DNA of 8,411 nt, taken from the NCBI GenBank assembly GCA_023417265.1, contig JAEZFY010000182.1, forward strand, positions 1 to 8,411. The letters run 5' to 3'. The notes beneath the pieces were generated by a model. The model was not told the origin of the DNA. It searched no databases and worked only from the letters and a program-made list of their open reading frames with translations. The translations under genes and the position numbers were made by a program. Shown here piece by piece: positions 1 to 6,999 of the stretch. Numbering within the stretch: the first letter of the stretch is position 1; each line of letters opens with the position of its first letter. This DNA is from Actinomycetes bacterium. GTDB lineage: Bacteria > Actinomycetota > Acidimicrobiia > Acidimicrobiales > Ilumatobacteraceae.

Positions 1-36
1 CGACGTCGCCGGCCGGGCCGTGGCGCGTCCGGGGTC

Positions 37-55
37 CCGAATCCGTCCCATTCGG
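37..55. other. small inverted repeat upstream of the secreted-protein promoter
   Basis: CCGAAT (37-42) and ATTCGG (50-55) are perfect 6-bp inverted arms around a 7-base centre, 12 bp upstream of the -35 box at 67. It could be the tail of a terminator for a gene left of the window, an operator, or chance. Nothing else in bases 1-66 reads as a supported gene. Confidence 0.25.
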
Positions 56-66
56 CCGTTATTCGC

Positions 67-95
67 TTGAACCGCGCAACGGCCGTGCGTACGGT
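67..95 (+). promoter_or_regulatory. promoter of the secreted-protein gene (leaderless type)
   Basis: TTGAAC at 67-72 (4 of 6 match to TTGACA), an exact 17-bp spacer, then TACGGT at 90-95 (TANNNT -10 class). The -10 ends 8 bases before the ATG at 104, so transcription should begin at or within a base or two of the start codon. No Shine-Dalgarno sequence is present or possible in such a transcript. This spacing also supports 104 as the true start. Confidence 0.7.
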
Positions 96-103
96 CACCG
101 GCC

Positions 104-1198
104 ATGCAGCAAACCCAAAGCCCCAGCAACCACCGGGCTCGCTGGGCGGCGATCGGCGCGGCGGTTGCCGTGACGCTCGGCGCTGGCGGCCTCGGCATCG
201 CCAATGCCACCTCTCCCGACGGCGCTTCGGCGTACGTCCCGATCACACCGTGTCGCATCATCGACACCCGCGCCGGCAGCGGCCAGCTCGGCCCGCAGTC
301 CGGTCCGCTCGGCCCGGACGGCGTGATGACCGTCGACGGCTGGGGCGACGTCGCTGGTGACTGCAACCTGCCGACCAGTTCGACCGGCCTGCAGCTCAAC
401 GTGACCGGCGTCAACTCCACCCAGGACACCTTCCTGACGCTGTACCCGCAGGGCGCCACGCGGCCGCTCGCCTCCAACGTCAACGTCGACAGCTCGTCGC
501 CGACCCCGAACTCGGCGACCGTGACCCTGAACGCGACGAACGGTCAGTTCCACGTGTTCAACCGGTTCGGCACCATCGACGTCGTGATCGACGTCGCCGG
601 CTACTACACCGACCACCAGCACGACGGCGACGACATCATCGACGCCTCGCTGACCGGCGCCGACGTCGCCAACAACACGCTCGACCACACCAAGACGAGC
701 AACGAGGCAGGCATCGCGTTCAATGCTGTCCAGCCCGAGCCGGCACTAGCGCTCACTGCCACCGACACCAAGGTCGTGACAACCAGCATCAACGTTCCGA
801 GCGACGGCTACGTGGTGGCGCTCGTTGAACTGTTCTGGGACCCGGACAGCGCCGCTCGCGACGAAGCCCGCTGCCAGGTGACCAAGGGCGCCGACACCAC
901 GATTGACGCCACAGAGCCGTACATCAACCTCAACGACTTCACCACCGACGGAACGAACTACCAAACGGTCGGTGGACATGCCGTACTGCCGGTTGCCGCC
1001 GCCGACGACACAGGAAGCGTCCTGAGCGGATTCGGTCAGGACATCAACCTCGTGTGTGACGAGGTCGCCGGCAACGTCTTCATCCGCCGGGCGCAGCTCA
1101 CCCTGCAGTTCTTCCCGACGAACTACACGAAGACGGGTATCGGCATCATCGGCTGCCCGCCGGTGTGCTTCCCGTTCGCTGTCGAGCCGGAAGAGTGA
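104..1198 (+). CDS. secreted two-domain protein of unknown function
   Basis: A 364-residue exported protein. The N-terminus has a basic stretch (His10-Arg13) and a hydrophobic, Ala/Gly-rich segment (about 14-34) ending in Ala-Asn-Ala, a signal peptidase I site after residue 35. Residues 44-168 start with VPITPCRIIDTR and end DVVIDVAGYY, a surface-domain pattern I know from many secreted Acidimicrobiia and other actinobacterial proteins; its function is not established. A linker of the 'DASLTGADVANNTLD' kind (180-194) leads to a probable beta-rich domain (about 215-340). Six cysteines remain after cleavage, two per section (50/87, 257/318, 351/355), so three disulfides are plausible. There is no LPXTG anchor and no catalytic motif. 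Codons after about base 700 (GCA, CTA, ACT, GTT, GTA, GGA) are less GC3-biased than before, hinting at a separately acquired C-terminal domain. It is probably monocistronic, with its own promoter and terminator. An extracellular or envelope-surface role is inferred only. Confidence 0.8.
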   Translation: MQQTQSPSNHRARWAAIGAAVAVTLGAGGLGIANATSPDGASAYVPITPCRIIDTRAGSGQLGPQSGPLGPDGVMTVDGWGDVAGDCNLPTSSTGLQLNVTGVNSTQDTFLTLYPQGATRPLASNVNVDSSSPTPNSATVTLNATNGQFHVFNRFGTIDVVIDVAGYYTDHQHDGDDIIDASLTGADVANNTLDHTKTSNEAGIAFNAVQPEPALALTATDTKVVTTSINVPSDGYVVALVELFWDPDSAARDEARCQVTKGADTTIDATEPYINLNDFTTDGTNYQTVGGHAVLPVAAADDTGSVLSGFGQDINLVCDEVAGNVFIRRAQLTLQFFPTNYTKTGIGIIGCPPVCFPFAVEPEE

Positions 1199-1212
1199 CG
1201 TCGAGCGCATGA

Positions 1213-1270
1213 CGTCCTGACCGCGCTGCGGTCGCGAGGACGGCCCGCCCCGGTTCGCCGGGGCGGGCCG
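1213..1270. terminator. tandem hairpins between convergent genes
   Basis: Hairpin one: arms 1213-1224 and 1228-1242, with a 3-base loop and a 3-base bulge (1234-1236). Hairpin two: a perfect 13-bp, almost all G/C stem (1241-1253 with 1258-1270) closed by a TTCG tetraloop. Neither has a T tract. The pair lies between the stop codons of the secreted-protein gene (1198) and convergent cysS (1289), so it probably ends transcription from both sides. Confidence 0.75.
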
Positions 1271-1288
1271 TTGCGCGTCCGGGGTTCG

Positions 1289-2644
1289 TCAGCGCCGGAC
1301 GGTGGTGCCGTCCTTGGTGGTCTCGACGGTCCAGCCGGCGGCTTGCAGTTCGGCACGGATCGCGTCGGCGCCGGCGTAATCCTTGGCGGCGCGGGCGGCG
1401 TCGAGCGCGACAGCTCGGGCGAGCACGTCGGCCGGCACGTCACCGCGGCCGGCGAGCACGAGCCCGAACACGGTGGCGATCTCGTTCGCTGCGGCCACGA
1501 GGGCCGGCGCGTCGGCGGCGCCCGCGTCGAGCGCCGCGTTGGCGGCGCGCACGGTGTCGAACAGGAGCGCCGTGGCCTTCGGTGTGTCGAGGTCGTCGTC
1601 CATCGCCGCGCGGAACGCATCGAGCACCGCCGCGTCGGGGGCGGCCTCGGTGACGCTCGCAGTGCGGGCGGCGAACGCGTCGAGGCCGGCCAGCGCCCGG
1701 ATCGCCGCGTCGAGGTTGTCCTGGGTGATCGTCACCGGCGAGCGGTAGTGCGATTGGAGCAGCACCATCCGGTAGGCGCGCGGGTCGTAGTGCTCGATCA
1801 GGTCGAGCAGGTTCGACACGTTGCCGATGCTCTTCGACATCTTCTCGCCCTCGGCGTCGACCACGAACCCGTTGTGCATCCAGTGCGTGGCGAAGCGCTT
1901 CCCGAGCGCCACGGCCTGGGCGCGCTCGTTCTCGTGATGCGGGAAGCGCAGGTCCTGGCCGCCGCAGTGCAGATCGAACCCCTCGCCCAACAGGTCGAGG
2001 CTCATCACGACGCACTCGCTGTGCCAACCGGGGCGACCCTCGCCCCACGGCGACGGCCACGCCGGCTCGTCGGGCTTGGAGAACTTCCACAACACGAAGT
2101 CGGCCGGGTGGCGCTTGTCGCCGGCACCGAAGACCTCGCGGTCGCCACCGCCGGCGAGCATCTCGTCGAGCGACTGCTGGGCGAGCAGGCCGTAGCCCTC
2201 CACCGTCTCGACCGCCAGATACACGCCGTCGTCGGTGAGGTACGCACTGCCGCGCTCGAGCAGCTCGGCGATCATCGCCACCATCTCGTCGACGTAGTCG
2301 GTGGCGTGCGGCACGTCGGTGGGGCGGGCGACGTTGATGCCGGCCATCGCGTCGAACCACACCCGCTCGCACTTGTGCGTGATCTCCTGCCACGGGCGGC
2401 CCTCGCGCTGGGCACGGGCGATGATCTTGTCCTCGATGTCGGTGATGTTCGACACCAGCCGGACGTCGAGGCCGGTCCACTCGAGGTAGCGCCGCAAGAT
2501 GTCGTACTCGAGCGTCGCCCGGCCGTGGCCGAGGTGCGGCGGGCCGTACACCGTCGGCCCGCACAGGTAGATGCCGACCTTGCCCGGTTCGCGCAGGGCG
2601 AGCTCGCGGACCTCCCGGGTGGCGGTGTCGTACAGGCGCAGCAT
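1289..2644 (-). CDS. cysS: cysteinyl-tRNA synthetase
   Basis: Charges tRNA-Cys with cysteine using ATP (class Ia aminoacyl-tRNA synthetase, cytoplasmic). The product has 451 residues, close to the usual 460. The ATP-binding HIGH signature appears as HLGH at 37-40 inside CGPTVYGPPHLGHGRA, and KMSKS is at 268-272. The four zinc ligands that select cysteine are present: Cys28, Cys211 (GWHSEC), His236 and Glu240 (FPHHENE). The helical C-terminal part (about 300-451) ends in the family's usual short tail. The paralogue MshC (mycothiol ligase) was considered, but length, C-terminal domain and KMSKS context fit CysS better. The ATG at 2644 puts Leu-Arg-Leu-Tyr-Asp at the N-terminus, as expected. There is no ribosome-binding site; the start lies 6 bases after a TACCGT -10 box, so the mRNA is probably leaderless. 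It is transcribed divergently from deoD. Confidence 0.97.
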   Translation of the reverse strand: MLRLYDTATREVRELALREPGKVGIYLCGPTVYGPPHLGHGRATLEYDILRRYLEWTGLDVRLVSNITDIEDKIIARAQREGRPWQEITHKCERVWFDAMAGINVARPTDVPHATDYVDEMVAMIAELLERGSAYLTDDGVYLAVETVEGYGLLAQQSLDEMLAGGGDREVFGAGDKRHPADFVLWKFSKPDEPAWPSPWGEGRPGWHSECVVMSLDLLGEGFDLHCGGQDLRFPHHENERAQAVALGKRFATHWMHNGFVVDAEGEKMSKSIGNVSNLLDLIEHYDPRAYRMVLLQSHYRSPVTITQDNLDAAIRALAGLDAFAARTASVTEAAPDAAVLDAFRAAMDDDLDTPKATALLFDTVRAANAALDAGAADAPALVAAANEIATVFGLVLAGRGDVPADVLARAVALDAARAAKDYAGADAIRAELQAAGWTVETTKDGTTVRR

Positions 2645-2650
2645 GGTGCA

Positions 2651-2656
2651 ACGGTA
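2651..2656 (-). promoter_or_regulatory. -10 box of cysS (leaderless)
   Basis: On the minus strand TACCGT is followed by six bases (TGCACC) and the cysS ATG at 2644, the spacing expected when transcription starts at the A of ATG. A -35 box 17 bp upstream would fall at 2674-2679 (TGTAAC, weak), inside the deoD promoter, so the two promoters overlap. Confidence 0.65.
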
Positions 2657-2669
2657 GGTGCCCGACCCC

Positions 2670-2675
2670 TACCGT
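2670..2675 (+). promoter_or_regulatory. -10 box of deoD (leaderless)
   Basis: TACCGT is followed by six bases (TACACC) and the ATG at 2682. This is the mirror image of the cysS box, with the same hexamer and the same spacing. The -35 position (about 2647-2652) is weak and overlaps the cysS start region. This leaves no room for a Shine-Dalgarno sequence. Confidence 0.65.
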
Positions 2676-2681
2676 TACACC

Positions 2682-3392
2682 ATGCCAATTCATCTCCGTG
2701 CCGAGGCGGGCGACTACGCGCCCAACGTGTTGTGTCCTGGCGACCCGCGCCGGGCGAAGTACATCGCCGAGACGTTCTTCGATCCCGGGTTCCGCCTCGT
2801 CAACGAGGAGCGCGGCATGCTCGGCTACACGGGCACGTTCGAGGGCCAGCCGATCAGCGTGCAGACCACCGGCATGGGCTGCCCCTCAGCTGGGATCGTG
2901 TTCGAGGAGCTGGTGATGCTCGGCGCCCAGCGGCTCATCCGCGTCGGCACGTGCGGCGGGCTCACCGAGGCGGTGGCGATGGGCGACACGATCGTGGCCA
3001 TCTCGGCGACCGCCGACGACACCACCCCGCTCGACTACGCCGGTCTGACCTCGTACGCGGCGACGGCCACGTTCGAGCTGGCGGTCACCGCCGCCGAACT
3101 CAGCCGCCAGCAGGGCGCCCGGGTGCACGTCGGGGCGGCCGTCACGAGCAACGTGTTCTACGACCCGAACCCGAAGTTCGCGGCGTGGAAGCGCACCGGC
3201 CACCTCGGCGTCGAGATGGAGGCGGCGATGATGTACGCCGTCGCCGCCGTGCACGGCATCGAGGCGTTGGCGATGATGGCCGTGTCCGACCTGCTCACCG
3301 ACGACGGCCAGGCGGAACGGATCTCCGACGACGACCTGCGCACGGCCGTCGACAACATGATGCGGATCGCCTGCCGGGTCGCCACCAGCTAA
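2682..3392 (+). CDS. deoD: purine nucleoside phosphorylase, DeoD type
   Basis: Phosphorolysis of purine (deoxy)ribonucleosides to free base and (deoxy)ribose-1-phosphate; purine salvage in the cytoplasm, hexameric in the family. The 236-residue product matches E. coli DeoD in length and order: His4 (reaches into the neighbouring subunit's site), PGDP with Gly20, Arg24, RGMLG with Arg44, IRVGT with Arg87 (phosphate binding), VEMEAA with Glu178-Met179-Glu180 (ribose), and VSD with Asp203 (general acid) followed by QAER with Arg213. The start at 2682 is preferred over an upstream in-frame GTG at 2658. It places His4 exactly as in the family and lies 6 bases after a -10 box, and the extra eight residues from GTG would be encoded by the promoter itself. 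A related nucleoside phosphorylase such as uridine phosphorylase is less likely because the Asp of VSD marks purine enzymes. Divergent from cysS, convergent with ilvC. Confidence 0.93.
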   Translation: MPIHLRAEAGDYAPNVLCPGDPRRAKYIAETFFDPGFRLVNEERGMLGYTGTFEGQPISVQTTGMGCPSAGIVFEELVMLGAQRLIRVGTCGGLTEAVAMGDTIVAISATADDTTPLDYAGLTSYAATATFELAVTAAELSRQQGARVHVGAAVTSNVFYDPNPKFAAWKRTGHLGVEMEAAMMYAVAAVHGIEALAMMAVSDLLTDDGQAERISDDDLRTAVDNMMRIACRVATS

Positions 3393-3394
3393 CG

Positions 3395-3445
3395 CGTTTG
3401 CGTGAGGTTAGGGTGTCGACCGGACACCCAAACCTCACGCAAACG
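3395..3445. terminator. long palindrome between convergent deoD and ilvC
   Basis: Arms 3395-3417 and 3423-3445 pair over 23 bp with one A-A mismatch (3410/3430) around a 5-base loop. It starts 3 bases after the deoD stop and ends 7 bases before the ilvC stop. There is no T tract on either side, and the stem is less GC-rich than the other hairpins here. Position and symmetry suggest bidirectional termination; a dispersed extragenic palindrome is the alternative. Confidence 0.7.
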
Positions 3446-3451
3446 GAGGTG

Positions 3452-4486
3452 TCAGCTGTCGCCGCCCCTGGCGTCCTTGACCGACTGCTTGCCGGCCGAG
3501 ATCCACGGCATCATCGCCCGCAGACGGGCGCCGACGACCTCGATCGGGTGGTCCTTGCCCTCCTGCTGGAGGCGGTGGTAGTTCTCGCGGCCCGACTCCG
3601 ACTCGGCGATCCACTCGTCGGCGAACTGGCCGGTGACGATCTCGTCGAGCACCTGCTTCATCTCAGCCTTGACGGCCGGCGTGATGATCCGTGGGCCGCG
3701 GGTCAGGTCGCCGTACTCGGCGGTGTCGCTGATCGAGTAGCGCATCCCGGCGATGCCCTCCTCGTACATCAGGTCGACGATCAGCTTGACCTCGTGGAGG
3801 CATTCGAAGTACGCCATCTCGGGGGCGTAGCCGGCCTCCGTGAGCACCTCGAACCCGGCCTGCACGAGCTTGGTGAGGCCACCGCACAGCACGACCTGTT
3901 CGCCGAACAGGTCGGTCTCGGTCTCCTCCGGGAACGTGGTCTCGATCACGCCGGCGCGGGCGCCGCCGATCGCCTCGGCGTACGACAGGGCGAGCGCCTT
4001 GGCGTTGCCGGTGGCGTCCTGGTCGACCGCGATCAGGGCCGGCACGCCGCCCCCTTCCACGTACGTGCGGCGCACCAGGTGGCCGGGGCCCTTCGGGGCG
4101 ATCATGATCGAGTCGACGCCTTCGGGGGCGACGATCCGACCGAAGCGGACGTTGAAGCCGTGGGCGAACGCGAGCGCATCGCCGGGCTGCAGGTGGGCGG
4201 CGATGTGGTCGTCGAAGATCCGCTTCTGCTCCGTATCGGGGGCGAGGATCATGATCACGTCGGCCCACGCCGCGGCGTCGGCGATGCTCTTCACGGTCAG
4301 CCCGGCGTGCTCGGCCTTGGCGACCGACGAGGAACCCTCGCGCAGACCCACCACGACGTCGACACCCGACTCCTTGAGGTTCAGGGCGTGGGCGTGACCC
4401 TGGCTGCCGTAGCCGACGATGGCGACCTTGCGGCCACGGATGATCGAGGGGTCAGCATCAGCTTCGTAATAGACGTTGGCGGCCAT
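3452..4486 (-). CDS. ilvC: ketol-acid reductoisomerase (class I)
   Basis: Converts 2-acetolactate or 2-aceto-2-hydroxybutyrate to the dihydroxy acid by Mg2+-dependent alkyl migration and NAD(P)H reduction, the second common step of valine and isoleucine synthesis. At 344 residues it has class I length. Seen: Rossmann motif GYGSQGHA (25-32); the loop after the second strand, REGSSS (49-54), whose Arg and Ser residues are typical of NADPH users; AHGFN with His109; metal ligands Asp192 and Glu196 in TDLFGEQ; CLHEVKLIVDLMYE with Glu232; and SDTAEYGD (253-260). Third gene of ilvBNC: the ilvN stop and ilvC start share one base (TGATG). A GGAAAGG ribosome-binding site lies inside the end of ilvN, so ilvC can be both coupled and independently initiated. 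Transcription ends at the palindrome just downstream. Confidence 0.98.
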   Translation of the reverse strand: MAANVYYEADADPSIIRGRKVAIVGYGSQGHAHALNLKESGVDVVVGLREGSSSVAKAEHAGLTVKSIADAAAWADVIMILAPDTEQKRIFDDHIAAHLQPGDALAFAHGFNVRFGRIVAPEGVDSIMIAPKGPGHLVRRTYVEGGGVPALIAVDQDATGNAKALALSYAEAIGGARAGVIETTFPEETETDLFGEQVVLCGGLTKLVQAGFEVLTEAGYAPEMAYFECLHEVKLIVDLMYEEGIAGMRYSISDTAEYGDLTRGPRIITPAVKAEMKQVLDEIVTGQFADEWIAESESGRENYHRLQQEGKDHPIEVVGARLRAMMPWISAGKQSVKDARGGDS

Positions 4487-5064
4487 CAGCCAGCCTTTCC
4501 GTGTGTAGGGTTATGGGGTGAGGGGTTCGTGGGATTGCTGGAGGGAACGGGACGCAGCCTCGCCGCGCGATCGAGCTTCGGCAGGGCGACCCGGCCGGTC
4601 CGTTGCAGCTCGACGATGTGGTACGGAGCGAGCAGGCTGACGAAATCGTCGAGCTGATCGGGGTGCCCATCGATGCTCAGCGTCAAGGCCTCGGGGCCGA
4701 CCGCGAGAATCTTGCCCTCGTAGATCTGCACGAGCTCGACGATCTCGTTGCGCCGCTCGGGCTCGGCGCGCACGGTGGCCAGCAGCAGCTCGCGCTCCAC
4801 CGAGCGGCGCGGATCGAGCTCGGAGATCTTGACGACCTCGACCAGCTTGAAGAGCTGCTTGACGACCTGCTCGACCGGCGCCGACTCGACGTCGCAGACG
4901 ATCGTGATGCGGCTCATCCGCTCGTCCTCGGACGGCGCGACGGCGAGCGAGAAGATGTTGAAGCCGCGCCGGGCGAAGAGGCTCGACACGCGAGCGAGCA
5001 CGCCGGGGCGGTTCTCGACGAGCACCGACAAGATGTGATGGTTCGGTGCGATCGGCGCGCTCAT
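4486..5064 (-). CDS. ilvN: acetohydroxyacid synthase small (regulatory) subunit
   Basis: Regulatory partner of IlvB; the family binds valine or other branched-chain end products in its ACT domain and activates the catalytic subunit. The product has 192 residues. An N-terminal ACT domain (about 10-85) contains the pattern ILSVLVENRPGVLARVSSLF and RRGFNIFSL; a C-terminal small-subunit domain (about 88-165) follows. Actinobacterial IlvN proteins are usually near 165-170 residues. Here the last 20 or so (from Pro173, rich in Ser, Asn, Pro, Thr and His) have no family counterpart known to me and are encoded by sequence that also carries the ilvC ribosome-binding site. The ATG overlaps the ilvB TGA (ATGA), indicating translational coupling and balanced subunit synthesis. 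A longer reading frame runs upstream from 5064 but lies within ilvB and has no homology. Confidence 0.96.
   Translation of the reverse strand: MSAPIAPNHHILSVLVENRPGVLARVSSLFARRGFNIFSLAVAPSEDERMSRITIVCDVESAPVEQVVKQLFKLVEVVKISELDPRRSVERELLLATVRAEPERRNEIVELVQIYEGKILAVGPEALTLSIDGHPDQLDDFVSLLAPYHIVELQRTGRVALPKLDRAARLRPVPSSNPTNPSPHNPTHGKAG
4494..4500 (-). promoter_or_regulatory. ribosome-binding site of ilvC
   Basis: GGAAAGG on the minus strand, 7 bases before the ilvC ATG (4486), inside the 3' end of ilvN. It is the clearest Shine-Dalgarno-like sequence at any start here, and it belongs to an operon-internal gene, which fits the leaderless character of the first genes. Confidence 0.6.
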
Positions 5065-6917
5065 CGGAGCTTGTCCCGGAGGTGGGCCTGGGCGGGGTGC
5101 ACCATCACGTCGTCGTTCGACGTGCCGGCGGCCACCATCGGGAACACGTGCTCGGCCCAGTCGGTGCGGAACTCGACGACCACCGAGCGGTCGTTGATCG
5201 AGTTGGCGAGCTCGATCGCCGGGGCGACCTCCTCGGGCGACTCGACGCGGATGCCGACGCAACCCATCGACTCGGCCCACTGGACGTAGTTCGGGTAGTC
5301 GCCCGACAGGAACACCTCGCTCTCGCGCTGGTCGTAGAACATGTCCTGCCACTGGCGGACCATGCCGAGGTACGAATTGTTCAGCAGGGCGACCTTGATC
5401 GGGATCTGCTCGACGGTCGACGTCACCAGCTCCTGGGCGGTCATCTGGAAGCAACCGTCGCCGTCGACCGCCCACACGGTGCGGTCGGGCATGCCCGCCT
5501 TGGCACCGATCGCGGCTGGGATCGAGAAGCCCATCGTGCCGAGCCCACCCGAGTTGACCCACGTGTAGGGCTGCTCGAAGCGCCAGTGCTGCGACGACCA
5601 CATCTGGTGCTGGCCGACCCCGGAGGTGAGGATCGTGCCCTCGGGGGCGAGGTCGCGCAGCTGCTCGAGGCAGAACTGCGGCTTCAGCCGGGCGCCCGGC
5701 TCGGACGGCTCGTAGTGCAGCGGGAACAGCTCCTGCCAGCCCGACACGCGGCTCTTCCAGGCGGTGAGGTCGGCCTGCACGGCGCCCCCGTCGAGCAGCT
5801 CGCGCAGCGCCCGCACGAGCTCTTCGGTGACCAGCCGGGCGTCGCCGACGATCGGCACGTCGGGCCGCCGGACCTTGCCCTGCTCGGCCGGGTCGATGTC
5901 GACGTGGATGATCTTGGCGTCGCGGGCGAAGCTGTCGAGACGCCCGGTGATGCGGTCGTCGAAACGGGCGCCGAGGTTGATCAGCAGGTCGCTCTTCTGC
6001 ATCGCCGTGGTGGCCGTGGCAGTGCCGTGCATGCCGGGCATGCCCAGGTTGAGGGGGTGGCTGTCGGGGAACACGCCCCGCGCCATCAGCGTCGTGACCA
6101 CCGGGATCTGCGTCAGCTCGGCGAGCTCACGCAACGCCTCGGCGCCGCGCGCCTTGAGCATCCCGCCGCCGATGTAGAGCACCGGCCGCTCGGCGGCGAG
6201 GATCATCCGCGCCGCCTCCTTGATCATGCGCGGGTGGCCCTTGGTGGTCGGCCGGTAGCCGGGAAGGCTGGCGGCGACCTCGTCGTCGCTCGGCCAGTAC
6301 CACTCCATCTGGGCGTTGAGGACGTCCTTCGGGAGGTCGACCAGGGTGGGGCCGGGGCGGCCGGTGGTGGCGAGGTGGAACGCCTGACGGATCGCCATCG
6401 GCAACTCGTCGGCCGACATCACCAGATCGTTGTGCTTCGTGCACGAGCGCGTGATCCCGACCGTGTCGCACTCCTGGAAGGCGTCGGTGCCGATCGCCGT
6501 GGTCGCCACCTGGCCCGTGATCCCGACCATCGGGATCGAGTCCATGTAGGCGTCCATGAGTGGCGTGACGAGGTTCGTGGCCGCGGGGCCGCTCGTGACC
6601 ATCGCCACGCCGGGCCGCCCGGTGACGTGGGCGTACCCCTCGGCCATGTGCCCGGCACCCTGCTCGTGACGCACCAGCACGTGGCGGATGCTCGACCCGA
6701 TCAACGCGTCGTAGGCCGGCATGATGCACCCGCCGGGAAGCCCGAACATGACGTCGACGCCCTGCATCTCGAGCGCCTTGATCAGCGCTTGGGCACCGGT
6801 GAGCTTGGTCCCGTTCGGGATCGCATGGCGCGGCGGGTACGCCTGATCGGGGCCCGCGTCGGGCTGGTCGGTGCCCCAGTTCAGGTTGGAGCCGGAGTGC
6901 TCGCTGGTGTCGGTCAT
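5061..6917 (-). CDS. ilvB: acetohydroxyacid synthase large (catalytic) subunit
   Basis: Thiamin-diphosphate- and FAD-dependent condensation of pyruvate with pyruvate or 2-oxobutyrate to acetolactate or acetohydroxybutyrate, the committed step of branched-chain amino acid synthesis. The product has 618 residues, the usual length. Order: N-terminal ThDP domain with FGLPGGCIMPAYD and the catalytic Glu85 in RHEQGAGHMAEGYA; a central FAD-binding domain; and a C-terminal ThDP domain with the metal-binding GDG (486-488) to NN (513-514) motif followed by YLGMVRQWQ, whose Trp523 matches the herbicide-contact Trp of plant and yeast enzymes. The first 40 residues are polar and variable. The ATG at 6917 is chosen; a GTG directly before it (6920) is equally in frame and adds one residue. 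There is no strong Shine-Dalgarno sequence. First structural gene of ilvBNC, overlapping ilvN by ATGA, preceded by a leader-peptide attenuator. Confidence 0.97.
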   Translation of the reverse strand: MTDTSEHSGSNLNWGTDQPDAGPDQAYPPRHAIPNGTKLTGAQALIKALEMQGVDVMFGLPGGCIMPAYDALIGSSIRHVLVRHEQGAGHMAEGYAHVTGRPGVAMVTSGPAATNLVTPLMDAYMDSIPMVGITGQVATTAIGTDAFQECDTVGITRSCTKHNDLVMSADELPMAIRQAFHLATTGRPGPTLVDLPKDVLNAQMEWYWPSDDEVAASLPGYRPTTKGHPRMIKEAARMILAAERPVLYIGGGMLKARGAEALRELAELTQIPVVTTLMARGVFPDSHPLNLGMPGMHGTATATTAMQKSDLLINLGARFDDRITGRLDSFARDAKIIHVDIDPAEQGKVRRPDVPIVGDARLVTEELVRALRELLDGGAVQADLTAWKSRVSGWQELFPLHYEPSEPGARLKPQFCLEQLRDLAPEGTILTSGVGQHQMWSSQHWRFEQPYTWVNSGGLGTMGFSIPAAIGAKAGMPDRTVWAVDGDGCFQMTAQELVTSTVEQIPIKVALLNNSYLGMVRQWQDMFYDQRESEVFLSGDYPNYVQWAESMGCVGIRVESPEEVAPAIELANSINDRSVVVEFRTDWAEHVFPMVAAGTSNDDVMVHPAQAHLRDKLR

Positions 6918-6965
6918 CACGTCTCGGTTCTGTGGCCAGTGGTGAAGTTTGGTGCGAATCGGTGG

Positions 6966-6997
6966 AAAAACGAAAAGACCTCCCGGACGGGGAGGTC
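6966..6997 (-). terminator. attenuator: intrinsic terminator in the ilvBNC leader
   Basis: On the minus strand, GACCTCCC (6997-6990), loop CGTCC and GGGAGGTC (6984-6977) make a perfect 8-bp stem, followed directly by TTTTCGTTTTT (6976-6966). It is the only hairpin here with a proper T tract, and it lies 49 bases upstream of the gene it would silence, ilvB. That position is what makes it an attenuator and not an end-of-operon signal. In the other orientation it would face the leader, where no gene ends. Confidence 0.88.
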
Positions 6998-6999
6998 AG

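Larger units (their letters stand above)
2642..2684. repeat. inverted repeat spanning both divergent start codons
   Basis: Arms 2642-2658 and 2668-2684 (17 bases each) are reverse complements with a single mismatch (C2649 against A2677), around a 9-base centre. Each arm contains, read outward, TACCGT, six bases and ATG, so it includes a complete -10 box and the start codon of cysS (left) or deoD (right). The two genes thus have nearly identical promoter-start sequences facing apart. Confidence 0.9.

Noticed and set aside
1289..2644. mshC (mycothiol cysteine ligase) in place of cysS
   Set aside because: The length of 451, the full C-terminal region and the canonical KMSKS and zinc-site context fit cysteinyl-tRNA synthetase; MshC proteins are shorter.
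2658..2681. In-frame GTG at 2658 as the start of deoD
   Set aside because: It would add eight residues before the family N-terminus, move His4 out of place, and make the promoter and half the palindrome coding.
1271..4657. A very long plus-strand open frame (1128 codons) running antisense through cysS and ilvC
   Set aside because: It lies opposite genes with intact catalytic motifs and also crosses deoD in another frame. Its translation is Arg/Gly/His/Val-rich with no recognisable domain. Long antisense frames are expected where GC3 is very high.
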